A stretch of DNA of 31,653 nt from a virus: IMG/VR virus record IMGVR_UViG_3300026097_000068, positions 1 to 31,653 of that record. One strand, given 5' to 3'. Made by a program: the position numbers and the translations under genes. Under the pieces are notes generated by a model, which saw nothing but the letters and a program-made list of their open reading frames with translations, was not told the origin of the DNA and made no database searches. Within the stretch, counting starts at the first letter, position 1, and each line of letters starts with the position of its first letter. Below, piece by piece: positions 6,459 to 12,527 of this stretch.

Positions 6459-6482
6459 TTTAATTTAATTTAGATTAGACAA

Positions 6483-6908
6483 TTAGTTTAACAATAATTC
6501 TTTTAGGTGTTGGTACTTGCTTTCCAAGTCCATCTGACGAGTGTACAATACATTCATCTTTTCCTGTAATCCTGCATTAGAAGAGTAGTACCCTTCTACA
6601 AATTCATTTGCCATCTCATAACTCTTAGCGTAACGCTTCTTCTCTAAGTTATCTTCGTGCATATAAAGGAATCTACGGACTCCTTTAGGGTCGGTGTTTA
6701 GTAGTCTGCCTATTTCTCTTGTAGCAAAGTCATAGGTCTTTAGGATTACGCAACAGATAGCTCTTGCTGTTGTAGCTTCACGAGCCTTGTCTGCGTTTAC
6801 TATCTTCACGGTAGGAACACCAGTAGCCTTCGCTACGGATAGGATAACCACATCCGATAGGCTATTAGAGTTCTCCGATGATAGCTGAGTAAGGTCTAAA
6901 TTCTCCAT
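6483..6908 (-). CDS. Stand-alone DnaA domain-IV-like DNA-binding protein (copy 1)
   Basis: This protein of about 141 residues has an N-terminal region resembling the DnaA C-terminal DNA-binding domain: VAKATGVPTVKIVNADKA, then REATTARAICCVILKTYDFATREIGRLLNTDPKGVRRFLYMHED. It corresponds to the basic-loop helix and the helix-turn-helix that read DnaA boxes. The AAA+ ATPase domains are absent. The C-terminal half is a charged helix or coiled coil. I chose the ATG at 6908 (MENLDL) because an upstream ATG at 6962 would extend the overlap with the exonuclease gene from 44 to 98 bases and add 18 non-conserved residues. It may bind an origin or compete with host DnaA. A weaker match than the copy at 8265. 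Confidence 0.6.
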   Translation of the reverse strand: MENLDLTQLSSENSNSLSDVVILSVAKATGVPTVKIVNADKAREATTARAICCVILKTYDFATREIGRLLNTDPKGVRRFLYMHEDNLEKKRYAKSYEMANEFVEGYYSSNAGLQEKMNVLYTRQMDLESKYQHLKELLLN

Positions 6909-7632
6909 TGATAAATAAATTTTCGTATTGTTTAATTGATGCTTTGAATTGACGCTCCCCAAAATTTAAGAAGTCTTCCGTTACATAGAAGATACCTACA
7001 TCGTAAGGATATTCTTTTTGTATAACTAAGAACCTAAAGTCGGTAACACCAGCCAACATACTGTACATATACGCTTGTTGAGCATAGTTCCACTTCGCAT
7101 TCTTTGCCCACTTAGAGATAGGGTCTTTGGTAGTCTTTAAATCCACCAAGTAGTCATTCACTCCATCAAACACTAGAGCATCTGCTTTACCCTTTAGAGG
7201 AATTACATTACCAGCATCGGTAGTGTAATCCATAATCATAGGAACTTCTGGTCTAAAAGAAATACCCATAAGCTCTTTAACGTCATTAGTCTTCTGGAGC
7301 TTGTCGTACATACCGTCTACTATAGATGCGTTCTTAGAGGTCAGCACAAGTAGCTCTGGGTTCGCTTGACAAAACTCTTTGTACTCTGCTCCTCTACGAG
7401 TTCCGTTCCATCCTGTGTGTATGGTTTTGTTCTCTAGGAATAGTGCGTGGATAGCGTGACCTACATCAAAGGCATCGTTACCGTCTTGCGACCATTTACC
7501 TATAGACTTTAGATAGAACTTTGTTGGAGACTCGTTAAGGAGTTTAAGACCACTATTGGTGATGTAGTGAGTATCAGCATAGTAGTTCTTATCATCGTCA
7601 AAGAACTTGAGTATTTCTTCTTTAGACTTCAT
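6865..7632 (-). CDS. PD-(D/E)XK exonuclease (RecE/lambda-exo/Cas4-like, DUF3799-type)
   Basis: This 255-residue nuclease has motifs in the order expected for RecB/RecE-like phage exonucleases. GHAIH is at residues 58-62 (the His of the first motif). GKADAL follows, with a catalytic Asp at 151, then the strand YLVDLKTTKD with Asp 164 and Lys 166. The Q-motif helix NYAQQAYMYSML has Gln at about 185-186. Such enzymes resect dsDNA ends to give a single strand for an annealing protein, and the next gene upstream encodes an ERF-family annealing protein. The two genes meet at a start-stop overlap at 7632. All catalytic positions are intact. DUF3799-type is my best family guess. Confidence 0.8.
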   Translation of the reverse strand: MKSKEEILKFFDDDKNYYADTHYITNSGLKLLNESPTKFYLKSIGKWSQDGNDAFDVGHAIHALFLENKTIHTGWNGTRRGAEYKEFCQANPELLVLTSKNASIVDGMYDKLQKTNDVKELMGISFRPEVPMIMDYTTDAGNVIPLKGKADALVFDGVNDYLVDLKTTKDPISKWAKNAKWNYAQQAYMYSMLAGVTDFRFLVIQKEYPYDVGIFYVTEDFLNFGERQFKASIKQYENLFINGEFRPYSAIIGEL

Positions 7633-8204
7633 TATCCTAAGATTTCTTTCTTCACCTTAGCAGTGATTTTGTATTTGCCTAGAGCGCTCTCTACTGCTGA
7701 CTTGTTACCAGACTCTACAGCGGCAATCATCTTAGCCTTGATTTCATCTGTAAGCTCTAGTAGTTGTGGCTTAGCATTAGATGTTGGCTTAGGAGCGTTC
7801 TGTGTGCCTCTACCGTGTTGGTTTGTAGCATCTGGGTCTTTCGTATCGTCAATTAAGAACATACCATTAAGAGCATACTTACGAGAATATGAACTTGATG
7901 CACCAAAGCATTGTGCGATATCCATCCCTTTACGAGTAGGGTCAATACCTGCTTGAGCAGTTACTACTCTGTCGTGTTCTCCATCAGATACTACTACCAT
8001 TGATTCAATGTAAGGAATACCTGCGACTTCTGATACAGAGTCTGAGATTTGCATCGTAAGTCCGTTACTAGCAAGTAGTGGTTTTACTGCTTCTAGGATG
8101 TCCTCCGCAGAACGGTAGTTGTACTTACCGAAGTTGTTTCTCTGATTCTTTGGTGCTTTCAGTTCCGACTGCACCTTAATCAGTTTCTTAGTTAAATTAC
8201 TCAT
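7632..8204 (-). CDS. ERF-family single-strand annealing protein
   Basis: This is a 190-residue recombinase of the Erf superfamily. The diagnostic N-terminal block, NNFGKYNYRSAEDILEAV and KPLLASNGLTMQIS (about 23-54), is followed by the strand pattern PYIESMVVVSD, a QAGIDPTRKGMDIAQ stretch and SSSYSRKYALNGMFLIDD (about 103-120), the family's conserved helix. A Thr/Gln-rich linker and a small helical C-terminal domain complete it. ERF proteins anneal complementary single strands during phage recombination and genome circularisation or concatemer formation. Pairing with the exonuclease directly downstream gives a complete two-component recombination module. Confidence 0.9.
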   Translation of the reverse strand: MSNLTKKLIKVQSELKAPKNQRNNFGKYNYRSAEDILEAVKPLLASNGLTMQISDSVSEVAGIPYIESMVVVSDGEHDRVVTAQAGIDPTRKGMDIAQCFGASSSYSRKYALNGMFLIDDTKDPDATNQHGRGTQNAPKPTSNAKPQLLELTDEIKAKMIAAVESGNKSAVESALGKYKITAKVKKEILG

Positions 8205-8264
8205 ACTATAATTGATTATTGATTACTTTCTCTGTGTTAATATAAGACTTTCTTCCTTATTACT

Positions 8265-8738
8265 CTACCCTATGCTGTCGTTTTGTTCAGTAACTTTTAA
8301 CAGACTTTTTAACATACCTTGTATTTCTTCTGCGTTTACTGAGCCATCAGCAATAGCACTTGAGATGATGTCTAGTATGCGTTTCTTCAGTAGTTCTGTA
8401 GTGCTTGTAGCTTGATTGACTTTCTCTTGTAAGTTGGTAAACACTAACCTCCATCTGTTTAGTGCTTCAATGTATGCTGGGTCTTTGATTTGTATAGCAT
8501 CCATCACTCGCTTGTTACTGTGAAGTATGGTAGCGTGGTTACACTCAAAGAGTCTGGATATTTGACTTGCTCCAGAGTTATACTTATGAGTCAGAATGTA
8601 ACCAAGACATTGTCTCGGTATAACGACGCTCGTTTGCCTCGTTGGGGACATTGGATTCAGTCCGTACAATCGTTTGTATTCTATGCTTAGTTCGCTCAAC
8701 AGATGTGTAGGTATTGCTAAGTTCTTTTCTTTGTTCAT
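8265..8738 (-). CDS. Stand-alone DnaA domain-IV-like protein (copy 2)
   Basis: This 157-residue protein has a near-complete DnaA domain-IV pattern. IEYKRLYGLNP forms the first helix, SPTRQTSVVIPRQCLGYILTHKY gives the basic loop and second helix, and SGASQISRLFECNHATILHSNKRVMD is the helix-turn-helix with the characteristic N-H-A-T-I-L (compare D-H-S/T-T-V in DnaA). There is no ATPase domain. The C-terminal 70 residues are helical and acidic. The start at 8738 places 155 bases inside the 3' end of the sigma-like gene. The internal ATG at 8651 would cut the first helix, so I kept the longer form. It may bind DnaA boxes at a phage or host origin. Confidence 0.7.
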   Translation of the reverse strand: MNKEKNLAIPTHLLSELSIEYKRLYGLNPMSPTRQTSVVIPRQCLGYILTHKYNSGASQISRLFECNHATILHSNKRVMDAIQIKDPAYIEALNRWRLVFTNLQEKVNQATSTTELLKKRILDIISSAIADGSVNAEEIQGMLKSLLKVTEQNDSIG

Positions 8739-9300
8739 TGCCTTCTTGTTCTAGTTCTTTCTTAATTCTATTGTATCTCGTCTGTATTCTCTTTAAAGAC
8801 TTCCTAAGTTGGGTGTCTGTGATTTCTAAGTGTCCCATCACCTCAGCGTTTCTAAAGTCCTCTTTGAACTTCAAGTGTAGTACCTGTCTATCCAGTGGAG
8901 AAAGTCTCTTAGAAAGCTCCGTATACAGCTCCTTGACGGTGTTGTCATAGCTTAGGTCAGTAGCTCTTGCAGAGTTTAGGTACACATTGTACTCATCATC
9001 ACTATCTCCATATAGTAGTTCTGACTCTGTACGAACATCTAAGCTATCTTTCTTAGCTACGTGATACGAGGATAGGATAGCATACCTTATAGCGTTCATT
9101 ACATAGCCGTATAGATGCTCACTGCTCTCGAACTCCATTCCCTTGTTGTAAATCTTTGTAATGGCTACAGAGGCAAAGTAATTAGCTCTCCTTACTGCTT
9201 CATCATTGTAGAAAGAGTAACCATACTTCTTAGCTACAAAGTGTAGGAATCTCATATTCGCTGGGAAGAACTCCCGCATTTGTTTCTCTGTTATCTTCAT
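8584..9300 (-). CDS. Divergent sigma-70-like RNA polymerase sigma factor
   Basis: This 238-residue protein has sigma-factor architecture. The region-2-like helices include NDEAVRRANYFASVAITKIY (about 32-51) and HLYGYVMNAIRYAILSSYHVAKK (about 62-84). An acidic spacer follows (GDSDDEYN). The C-terminal helix-turn-helix of region-4 type begins LSPLDRQVLHLKFKEDF (133-149) and continues NAEVMGHLEITDTQLRKSLKRIQTRY (about 151-176). Phage sigma factors redirect host RNA polymerase to middle or late promoters. The last 51 residues (from about 188) are encoded where the next gene overlaps in another frame and look polar and unconserved. It is the first gene after the AT-rich array. Region 2 is weak, so its DNA specificity is unknown. 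Confidence 0.7.
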   Translation of the reverse strand: MKITEKQMREFFPANMRFLHFVAKKYGYSFYNDEAVRRANYFASVAITKIYNKGMEFESSEHLYGYVMNAIRYAILSSYHVAKKDSLDVRTESELLYGDSDDEYNVYLNSARATDLSYDNTVKELYTELSKRLSPLDRQVLHLKFKEDFRNAEVMGHLEITDTQLRKSLKRIQTRYNRIKKELEQEGNEQRKELSNTYTSVERTKHRIQTIVRTESNVPNEANERRYTETMSWLHSDS

Positions 9301-9344
9301 CTCTTGTTTCCCCTTGTGAGTGATTACTATAATAAACTTATCTA

Positions 9345-9505
9345 TCCCCTTATAATAATAGTATCAATGATACTAGTAGTGTAATAGAGAATACCCTAAA
9401 GGTATTCTCTTATAATAATAGTTATTACTTATTATAGATTTATAATTTAATATAGCAGTATAACTTATAATACTAGTTTAAATTATAATAGTAGTATAAA
9501 TAGGT
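9345..9505. repeat. AT-rich array with TATAATAATAGT repeats and hairpins
   Basis: This nearly G/C-free stretch has two exact copies of TATAATAATAGT (9351-9362 and 9411-9422) plus several diverged copies (9427-9436 and 9458-9470). A perfect 7-bp hairpin lies at 9359-9375 (TAGTATC, loop AAT, GATACTA) and a 9-bp hairpin at 9387-9409. It also contains ATACTAGTAGT (9370-9380), which recurs at 13867-13877. It lies upstream of the sigma-like gene. It is a candidate DNA-unwinding element, an operator array, or a promoter region for that gene. Confidence 0.75.
9387..9409. other. Perfect 9-bp hairpin
   Basis: GAGAATACC (9387-9395) pairs exactly with GGTATTCTC (9401-9409) across a 5-base loop (CTAAA). 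The T/A-rich DNA on both sides lets it act as a weak terminator in either direction, but the surrounding repeat array makes a protein-binding or origin role equally likely. Confidence 0.6.
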
Positions 9506-9507
9506 TT

Positions 9508-9627
9508 TTATGCGTTAGTAATTTCATTTTGACTATCAAAGTTATTGTCCCAGTTATTCACATAGTCTCCGTACTGGTACTCATCATCAATGTAGTTATC
9601 TCTAAAATCCCAAGTCTTTATCATCAT
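9508..9627 (-). CDS. Very acidic small protein (39 aa)
   Basis: This is a 39-codon frame starting MMIKTWDFRDNYIDDEYQY and ending NNFDSQNEITNA. It is rich in Asp, Asn and Tyr, with no basic patch after residue 10. The start overlaps the 3' end of the coiled-coil gene by 26 bases, as in other junctions of this operon. Small acidic phage proteins often mimic DNA or bind RNA polymerase, but no family is recognised. The frame contains the DnaA-box sequence at 9554-9562, so part of its conservation could come from DNA-level function. Confidence 0.45.
   Translation of the reverse strand: MMIKTWDFRDNYIDDEYQYGDYVNNWDNNFDSQNEITNA
9554..9562. promoter_or_regulatory. Perfect DnaA box (TTATTCACA)
   Basis: TTATTCACA matches the bacterial DnaA-box consensus TTATNCACA at all positions. 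It lies about 50 bases from the AT-rich array that starts at 9505 and about 800 bases upstream of the gene for DnaA-IV-like copy 2. A single box can occur by chance in 31 kb of AT-rich DNA, so its position beside the array is the main support. Confidence 0.45.
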
Positions 9628-9934
9628 CTTCTGTATTAAATTCTTCGTTCATAATCTTATGCAAAACTTTTTGAGTAGCATCTAATTGTTCCTCCATTCC
9701 TTTGTATTTTAGGTAGAGACTTCGATACTCATCTCTTGCTTTCTCTATTGTGTCTCGATAAGTAACCATATCTCTGGTTCTTGTCTTGTGGATTTCCACA
9801 AATTTCTCTAGGTGTAGGAGGAGTTGGATTAATTCCTTCTCCTCCTTAACCTTAGCATACTCAGCTAACCTACTGAGAACTCCGTACAAGGTTTCTAGGT
9901 CAGCTCTTAGTAGTAGGTCATCTGCGTTTGTCAT
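9602..9934 (-). CDS. Coiled-coil hypothetical protein (110 aa)
   Basis: This 110-residue protein is almost entirely helical, with heptad-like leucines (LLLRADLETLYGVLSRLAEY, then LIQLLLHLEKFVEIHK and YRSLYLKYKGMEEQLDATQKVL) and an acidic tail (EDDDKDLGF). It has no catalytic motif. The start forms an ATGA overlap with the small gene upstream. It may be a scaffold or adaptor for a replication or transcription complex, but this cannot be determined from sequence. Confidence 0.65.
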   Translation of the reverse strand: MTNADDLLLRADLETLYGVLSRLAEYAKVKEEKELIQLLLHLEKFVEIHKTRTRDMVTYRDTIEKARDEYRSLYLKYKGMEEQLDATQKVLHKIMNEEFNTEDDDKDLGF

Positions 9935-10080
9935 TCTTCTTTTTTAGATATTGATAATACTGCGTTATAAGCGTTGTGTAGAGCTAAAGCTATACGAGCT
10001 TCATCTATACTCTCAAAGTCCTGTTGGTATCGTGTAAGCCCCGTAGGGCTGTCCCAAGATACATTGTAGTTTAGTTTCAT
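9931..10080 (-). CDS. Small hypothetical protein (49 aa)
   Basis: This is a 49-codon frame beginning MKLNYNVSWDSPTGLTRYQ and ending LSISKKEE. It has a short beta-strand start, then an amphipathic helix (SIDEARIALALHNAYNAVLSI). Both ends are ATGA overlaps with the flanking genes (10077-10080 and 9931-9934), which is strong evidence that it is translated. No family is recognised. Confidence 0.6.
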   Translation of the reverse strand: MKLNYNVSWDSPTGLTRYQQDFESIDEARIALALHNAYNAVLSISKKEE

Positions 10081-10343
10081 ACTAGCTTCCATTTTTGTCC
10101 GTTGTAACTTACCTCTAAGATGTTCTCTGGGATAAGCGAAGTGTAACGCTTACGATTGTTGTCCCAGATAGTCCATACGTTAGGGTTACTCTTACCTGTT
10201 CCTTTGGTGAACTTACGAACTCCAAATCTACCATTGATTCTGGTAACCTCTCCGTTCTTCTTACGATACTCAGCACCAAAGATATGACCAGTGTCTTGTA
10301 GTGCTTCTACCATCTCGTTTCTTGTAATTTTCTCTGCTTTCAT
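10077..10343 (-). CDS. SH3 beta-barrel fold-containing protein (putative)
   Basis: This 88-residue protein resembles a small group annotated in Bacteroidota phages and mobile elements as SH3 beta-barrel fold proteins. After an N-terminal helix (ITRNEMVEALQDTGHIFGAEY) come short strands with the signature INGRFGVRKFTKGTGKSNP, then an aromatic segment (NVWTIWDNNRKRYTSLIPENI) and VSYNGQKWKLV. The role of the family is unknown. A promoter of Bacteroidota type lies just upstream (10369-10399), so this is probably the first gene of a transcript that continues leftward through the operon. Confidence 0.6.
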   Translation of the reverse strand: MKAEKITRNEMVEALQDTGHIFGAEYRKKNGEVTRINGRFGVRKFTKGTGKSNPNVWTIWDNNRKRYTSLIPENILEVSYNGQKWKLV

Positions 10344-10368
10344 TGCTTATCGTTTTTGTTATATAGGC

Positions 10369-10399
10369 GCAAGATACATCTATTTTCTAAACCACCAAA
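10369..10399 (-). promoter_or_regulatory. Bacteroidota-type promoter (duplicated copy B)
   Basis: On the minus strand, TTTG (10396-10399) is followed after 19 bases by TATCTTGC (10369-10376), close to the TTTG/TAnnTTTG consensus. The surrounding sequence is a near-copy of the promoter at 11068-11097: both share the GGTTTA...AAATAGATGTA spacer and the downstream AACAAAACGATA-like leader. It would drive the gene starting at 10343. Confidence 0.7.
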
Positions 10400-10448
10400 T
10401 ATAAATTGATATTTTCTTTTTTAGGTACTTAACTATTCTCTTCATCTC

Positions 10449-10613
10449 TTAAAGGTTCTTAGCAAGGTGTATAGCATCCCAGATAACACCCCAAGCTCCC
10501 TCGTTAGCTTCAAAGTCTACTAGGACCTCTGCTGTGTCTCCGTGTAGTACGGTAATCCATCCATCTCTAAGTTCAATGTTGATACTTGCGGCTCCTTTCT
10601 CTGTGCGTTTCAT
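10449..10613 (-). CDS. Small hypothetical protein (54 aa)
   Basis: This is a 54-codon frame starting MKRTEKGAASINIELRDGW and ending GVIWDAIHLAKNL. It has alternating strands and an acidic centre (HGDTAEVLVDFEANEGAW), then a short C-terminal helix. It lies 4 bases downstream of another small gene in the same operon, with a usual ATG start. No known family or motif is seen. Confidence 0.55.
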   Translation of the reverse strand: MKRTEKGAASINIELRDGWITVLHGDTAEVLVDFEANEGAWGVIWDAIHLAKNL

Positions 10614-10617
10614 AATC

Positions 10618-10791
10618 TTATTTGTTAAAGTAATTGTCAGTTCTCATTGCTCCATCACTTACTGCTTGTCGGTAAGCTACCTCTTGTACGTTATAGTTAT
10701 CGTATGTACCCCAGCGTTGCATCTGCTCCATACACACTAGGTCCATCAGTTGTTCCTGTTCTTCGTCTTTCATTGTAAAATACATCTTCAT
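10618..10791 (-). CDS. Small hypothetical protein (57 aa)
   Basis: The frame starts MKMYFTMKDEEQEQLMDL and ends SDGAMRTDNYFNK. I chose the ATG at 10791 because it shares a base with the stop of the preceding gene (TAATG junction); a start at 10773 would leave 51 residues. The protein is acidic at the N-terminus, with a Met/Gln-rich middle (CMEQMQRWGTYDNYN). It has no recognisable domain. Confidence 0.5.
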   Translation of the reverse strand: MKMYFTMKDEEQEQLMDLVCMEQMQRWGTYDNYNVQEVAYRQAVSDGAMRTDNYFNK

Positions 10792-11039
10792 TAGTCTATT
10801 TGGCTTAACACTTCTCTTTCTACTCCATCGTCTATCAAGCTCATCATCTTTGAGTCTAGGTAATCTAAGTCACGATACAATACCTTATCGTTCGCATCGT
10901 ACTCTACAATCTCCTCAATGGTGTAGCTCCAATCAAACTCTCTCGGATTGTCAAAGGTTGCTGGTACATACAATACATCAACATATACCTCTACTACAAA
11001 GCAAGATGTTTCGTAATCAAATTCTACTTCAAAATTCAT
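10791..11039 (-). CDS. Acidic hypothetical protein (82 aa), first gene of the left operon
   Basis: This 82-residue acidic protein has strand-rich segments (FEVEFDYETSCFVVEVYVDVLYV), then EFDWSYTIEEIVEYDANDKV and a C-terminal acidic helix (LDSKMMSLIDDGVEREVLSQID). It has one cysteine and no membrane segment. It is the first gene on the minus strand after the divergent control region and follows the promoter at 11068-11097, so it is probably among the earliest proteins made. Small acidic early phage proteins can inhibit host enzymes; here this is only a possibility. Confidence 0.65.
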   Translation of the reverse strand: MNFEVEFDYETSCFVVEVYVDVLYVPATFDNPREFDWSYTIEEIVEYDANDKVLYRDLDYLDSKMMSLIDDGVEREVLSQID

Positions 11040-11067
11040 AACTCTATCGTTTTGTTGTTATCTGGGT

Positions 11068-11097
11068 GCAAGTTACATCTATTTTTTAAACCACAAA
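11068..11097 (-). promoter_or_regulatory. Bacteroidota-type promoter (duplicated copy A)
   Basis: On the minus strand, TTTG (11094-11097) and TAACTTGC (11068-11075) are separated by 18 bases. The spacer and the leader downstream closely match the copy at 10369-10399. It should initiate the leftward operon a few bases before the gene at 11039. Confidence 0.7.
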
Positions 11098-11258
11098 ACT
11101 ATTTTTACTTTTTTTCGAGTCCCAATTTTTTTTTCACTTCACGTTACAGAAAACCCCCCAGTTTTTTGACCCAAGCCCGAATATATTTAGGTAGGCTCAC
11201 CCACTCGTTCCACCCGTGTGACGGGATAACCCTTAGTAGTGGTATTTTTTACCTAGTT

Positions 11259-11275
11259 TGTCCAATGTTTGGACA
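11259..11275. promoter_or_regulatory. Palindromic operator candidate
   Basis: TGTCCAA (11259-11265), spacer TGT, TTGGACA (11269-11275) form a perfect dyad. A half-site TGTCCAA recurs at 11405-11411, next to the plus promoter. The right arm overlaps a TTTG at 11268-11271, which is followed 19 bases later by TATACTTA (11291-11298), a weaker plus-strand promoter match. A repressor bound here could control rightward transcription. Confidence 0.5.
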
Positions 11276-11349
11276 TATTCAGTAGAGGTTTATACTTAGA
11301 TAAGAAAAAAGTGTTAAAATTCTTTTTTATATCAATTTATTTTTGTAGA

Positions 11350-11359
11350 CGCACGTGCG
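11350..11359. promoter_or_regulatory. 10-bp palindrome CGCACGTGCG
   Basis: This is a perfect G/C-rich palindrome inside a strongly AT-rich region, about 55 bases upstream of the plus promoter. Such a dyad is a typical binding site for a dimeric regulator. No regulator gene that would obviously bind it is identified in the window. Confidence 0.4.
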
Positions 11360-11413
11360 GGTCATATAGACGACAACTAGAGCGAAAAAAATATTTTAAA
11401 AAAGTGTCCAAAG

Positions 11414-11445
11414 GTTGCACAGTTTAAAAAAGTGTTTTATCTTGC
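11414..11445 (+). promoter_or_regulatory. Promoter for the plus-strand cassette
   Basis: GTTG (11414-11417) followed by 20 bases and TATCTTGC (11438-11445) matches the same promoter form as the two minus-strand copies. Transcription would begin about 45 bases before the first small gene at 11497. A TGTCCAA half-site just upstream suggests control by the factor that binds 11259-11275. Confidence 0.55.
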
Positions 11446-11496
11446 GAGTGCAAACGAGCGAAAAACGCCCGACCACATTAAAAACAAATACTAGAA

Positions 11497-11604
11497 ATGA
11501 AAACAGACAGAAAAGACAATTGGCAATTTATAGCAGTTCAAACCGTTATCGGATTGACAGGTGCATATGCGATTCTCTTGTGTATTGCTGTATTATTTAG
11601 TTAA
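11497..11604 (+). CDS. Single-pass membrane microprotein (35 aa)
   Basis: This is a 35-codon frame with a charged N-terminal tail (MKTDRKDNWQ) and one hydrophobic segment (FIAVQTVIGLTGAYAILLC) spanning about residues 11-29, then IAVLFS. By the positive-inside rule the N-terminus would face the cytoplasm. It is the first gene of the rightward cassette. Such small membrane proteins in phages may act on the host envelope or exclude other phages, but nothing identifies the role here. Confidence 0.55.
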   Translation: MKTDRKDNWQFIAVQTVIGLTGAYAILLCIAVLFS

Positions 11605-11623
11605 TTAAAAAAAAATTAAAGCA

Positions 11624-11719
11624 ATGAGACATTTAATTTTAGTAGCCATTATCGGGCTAATTGCCTACAAATTGGAACAGTACCAAAACAGACAAACCAG
11701 AAACGAAACAAAAAATTAA
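11624..11719 (+). CDS. Membrane microprotein (31 aa)
   Basis: This is a 31-codon frame: a short hydrophobic start (MRHLILVAIIGLIAYKL) followed by a polar, basic tail (EQYQNRQTRNETKN). It may be a membrane anchor with a cytoplasmic tail. It is preceded by the cassette leader ATTAAAGCA directly before ATG. Two consecutive small membrane proteins at the start of the cassette suggest an envelope-directed role. The call depends on the leader and the hydrophobic segment only. Confidence 0.45.
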   Translation: MRHLILVAIIGLIAYKLEQYQNRQTRNETKN

Positions 11720-11723
11720 AACA

Positions 11724-12128
11724 ATGAAAGTATCTAAACTCAACCCAGCAAAAGCCGTAAACATCAACACGGCACACCGCAAAGAAAACAATTTTACAAA
11801 AGGTTTGACAATCTGCGCAACAATAGACGGCAAAATCAAGGAAGTAATAACAACCCGTTTATACTGGACAAAAGGCGGAACGTGTACCGCTTGCGTGTGG
11901 TTACATTCTGGAACTTGGGACAGTGCCAGCGGAAAGAGTCCCGCAAACAGTGGCGGCTATTGTAAAGAATCCAACGCAGTAGGCGAAGCACTCACAAAAC
12001 TAGGCTTTGAGTTCACCGAATCAATAAACGGAGGCGTAGGGATGCGAACGATAGAAGAAGCCTTAGAAGCAGCTGCAAAGTACCTGAGCGGAGCGAAGGA
12101 AGTCAAAACAATAACGCAACACGGATAA
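11724..12128 (+). CDS. Hypothetical protein (134 aa), three cysteines
   Basis: I chose the ATG at 11724 (MKVSKLNPAKAVNIN) because it carries the cassette leader ATTAAAACA. The longer frame from 11661 would overlap the previous gene by 59 bases. The protein is strand-rich, with a core TTRLYWTKGGTCTACVWLHSG and GKSPANSGGYCKESNAVGEALTKLGFEF. CTAC plus a later Cys could bind metal, but the family is not known to me. The C-terminal helix reads RTIEEALEAAAKYLSG. Similar short proteins occur in Bacteroidota mobile elements by general impression only. Confidence 0.6.
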   Translation: MKVSKLNPAKAVNINTAHRKENNFTKGLTICATIDGKIKEVITTRLYWTKGGTCTACVWLHSGTWDSASGKSPANSGGYCKESNAVGEALTKLGFEFTESINGGVGMRTIEEALEAAAKYLSGAKEVKTITQHG

Positions 12129-12151
12129 CATAAATAAAATAAAATAGAGCA

Positions 12152-12523
12152 ATGAAAACAACGTACAAGACAAACGAGCTAAAAGACAGAACGCACCTGC
12201 TAAGAATCAACGTATTTGATGGAACGAGCGACGATATCAGACCTACACACCTACAACTATTAAAAGTAAACAAGGCACACGCTGAAAGGCTGTATAATAG
12301 TGGGCATACTATTTTTATACACCCCTGCAAAATGAGGCTTAATAATATGTGGCAAAGCCCTTACCAAGCGCAAAGAAACGAACAACACCCCGAAGAATTT
12401 AAAAAAGTAGATGCTGAATATACTTACTACAATTGCGACAGCGAGAGAGGAAGATATCCGAACTACTTTGCTGTATTAAATTACGCAGGAGAAAACAAGT
12501 ACCAGATAGTAAAAGAATTTTAA
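12152..12523 (+). CDS. Hypothetical protein (123 aa)
   Basis: I do not recognise this protein. It starts with a strand segment (RTHLLRINVFDG), then helices (PTHLQLLKVNKAHAERLYN), a strand-turn (GHTIFIHPCKMRL) and a tyrosine-rich C-terminal half (EYTYYNC, YPNYFAVLNYAGENKYQIV). There is no membrane segment or clear metal cluster. Spacing to the next gene is 4 bases. It belongs to the plus-strand cassette under the promoter at 11414-11445. Confidence 0.6.
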   Translation: MKTTYKTNELKDRTHLLRINVFDGTSDDIRPTHLQLLKVNKAHAERLYNSGHTIFIHPCKMRLNNMWQSPYQAQRNEQHPEEFKKVDAEYTYYNCDSERGRYPNYFAVLNYAGENKYQIVKEF

Positions 12524-12527
12524 AGCA

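Larger units (their letters stand above)
11040..11496. other. Divergent control region (no gene)
   Basis: About 457 bases separate the minus-strand operon from the plus-strand cassette. It holds a minus promoter (11068-11097), one clear plus promoter (11414-11445) and a possible second (11268-11298), a 7-bp-arm palindrome (11259-11275) and a 10-bp palindrome (11350-11359). A small CCCGT/ACGGG hairpin lies at 11213-11225, and AAAAAAGTGT occurs three times (11305, 11398 and 11426). Reading frames crossing it are low-complexity and not credible as genes. It looks like the main transcription switch. Confidence 0.7.

Noticed and set aside
9537-9544. TAACTTTG on the minus strand upstream of the sigma-like gene
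   Set aside because: A good -7 match, but the -33 element is weak and it lies in the acidic microprotein frame. Kept as a possibility only.
11052-11285. Plus-strand frame across the divergent control region
   Set aside because: Low-complexity Phe-rich translation overlapping a clear minus-strand promoter and palindromes; not a credible gene.
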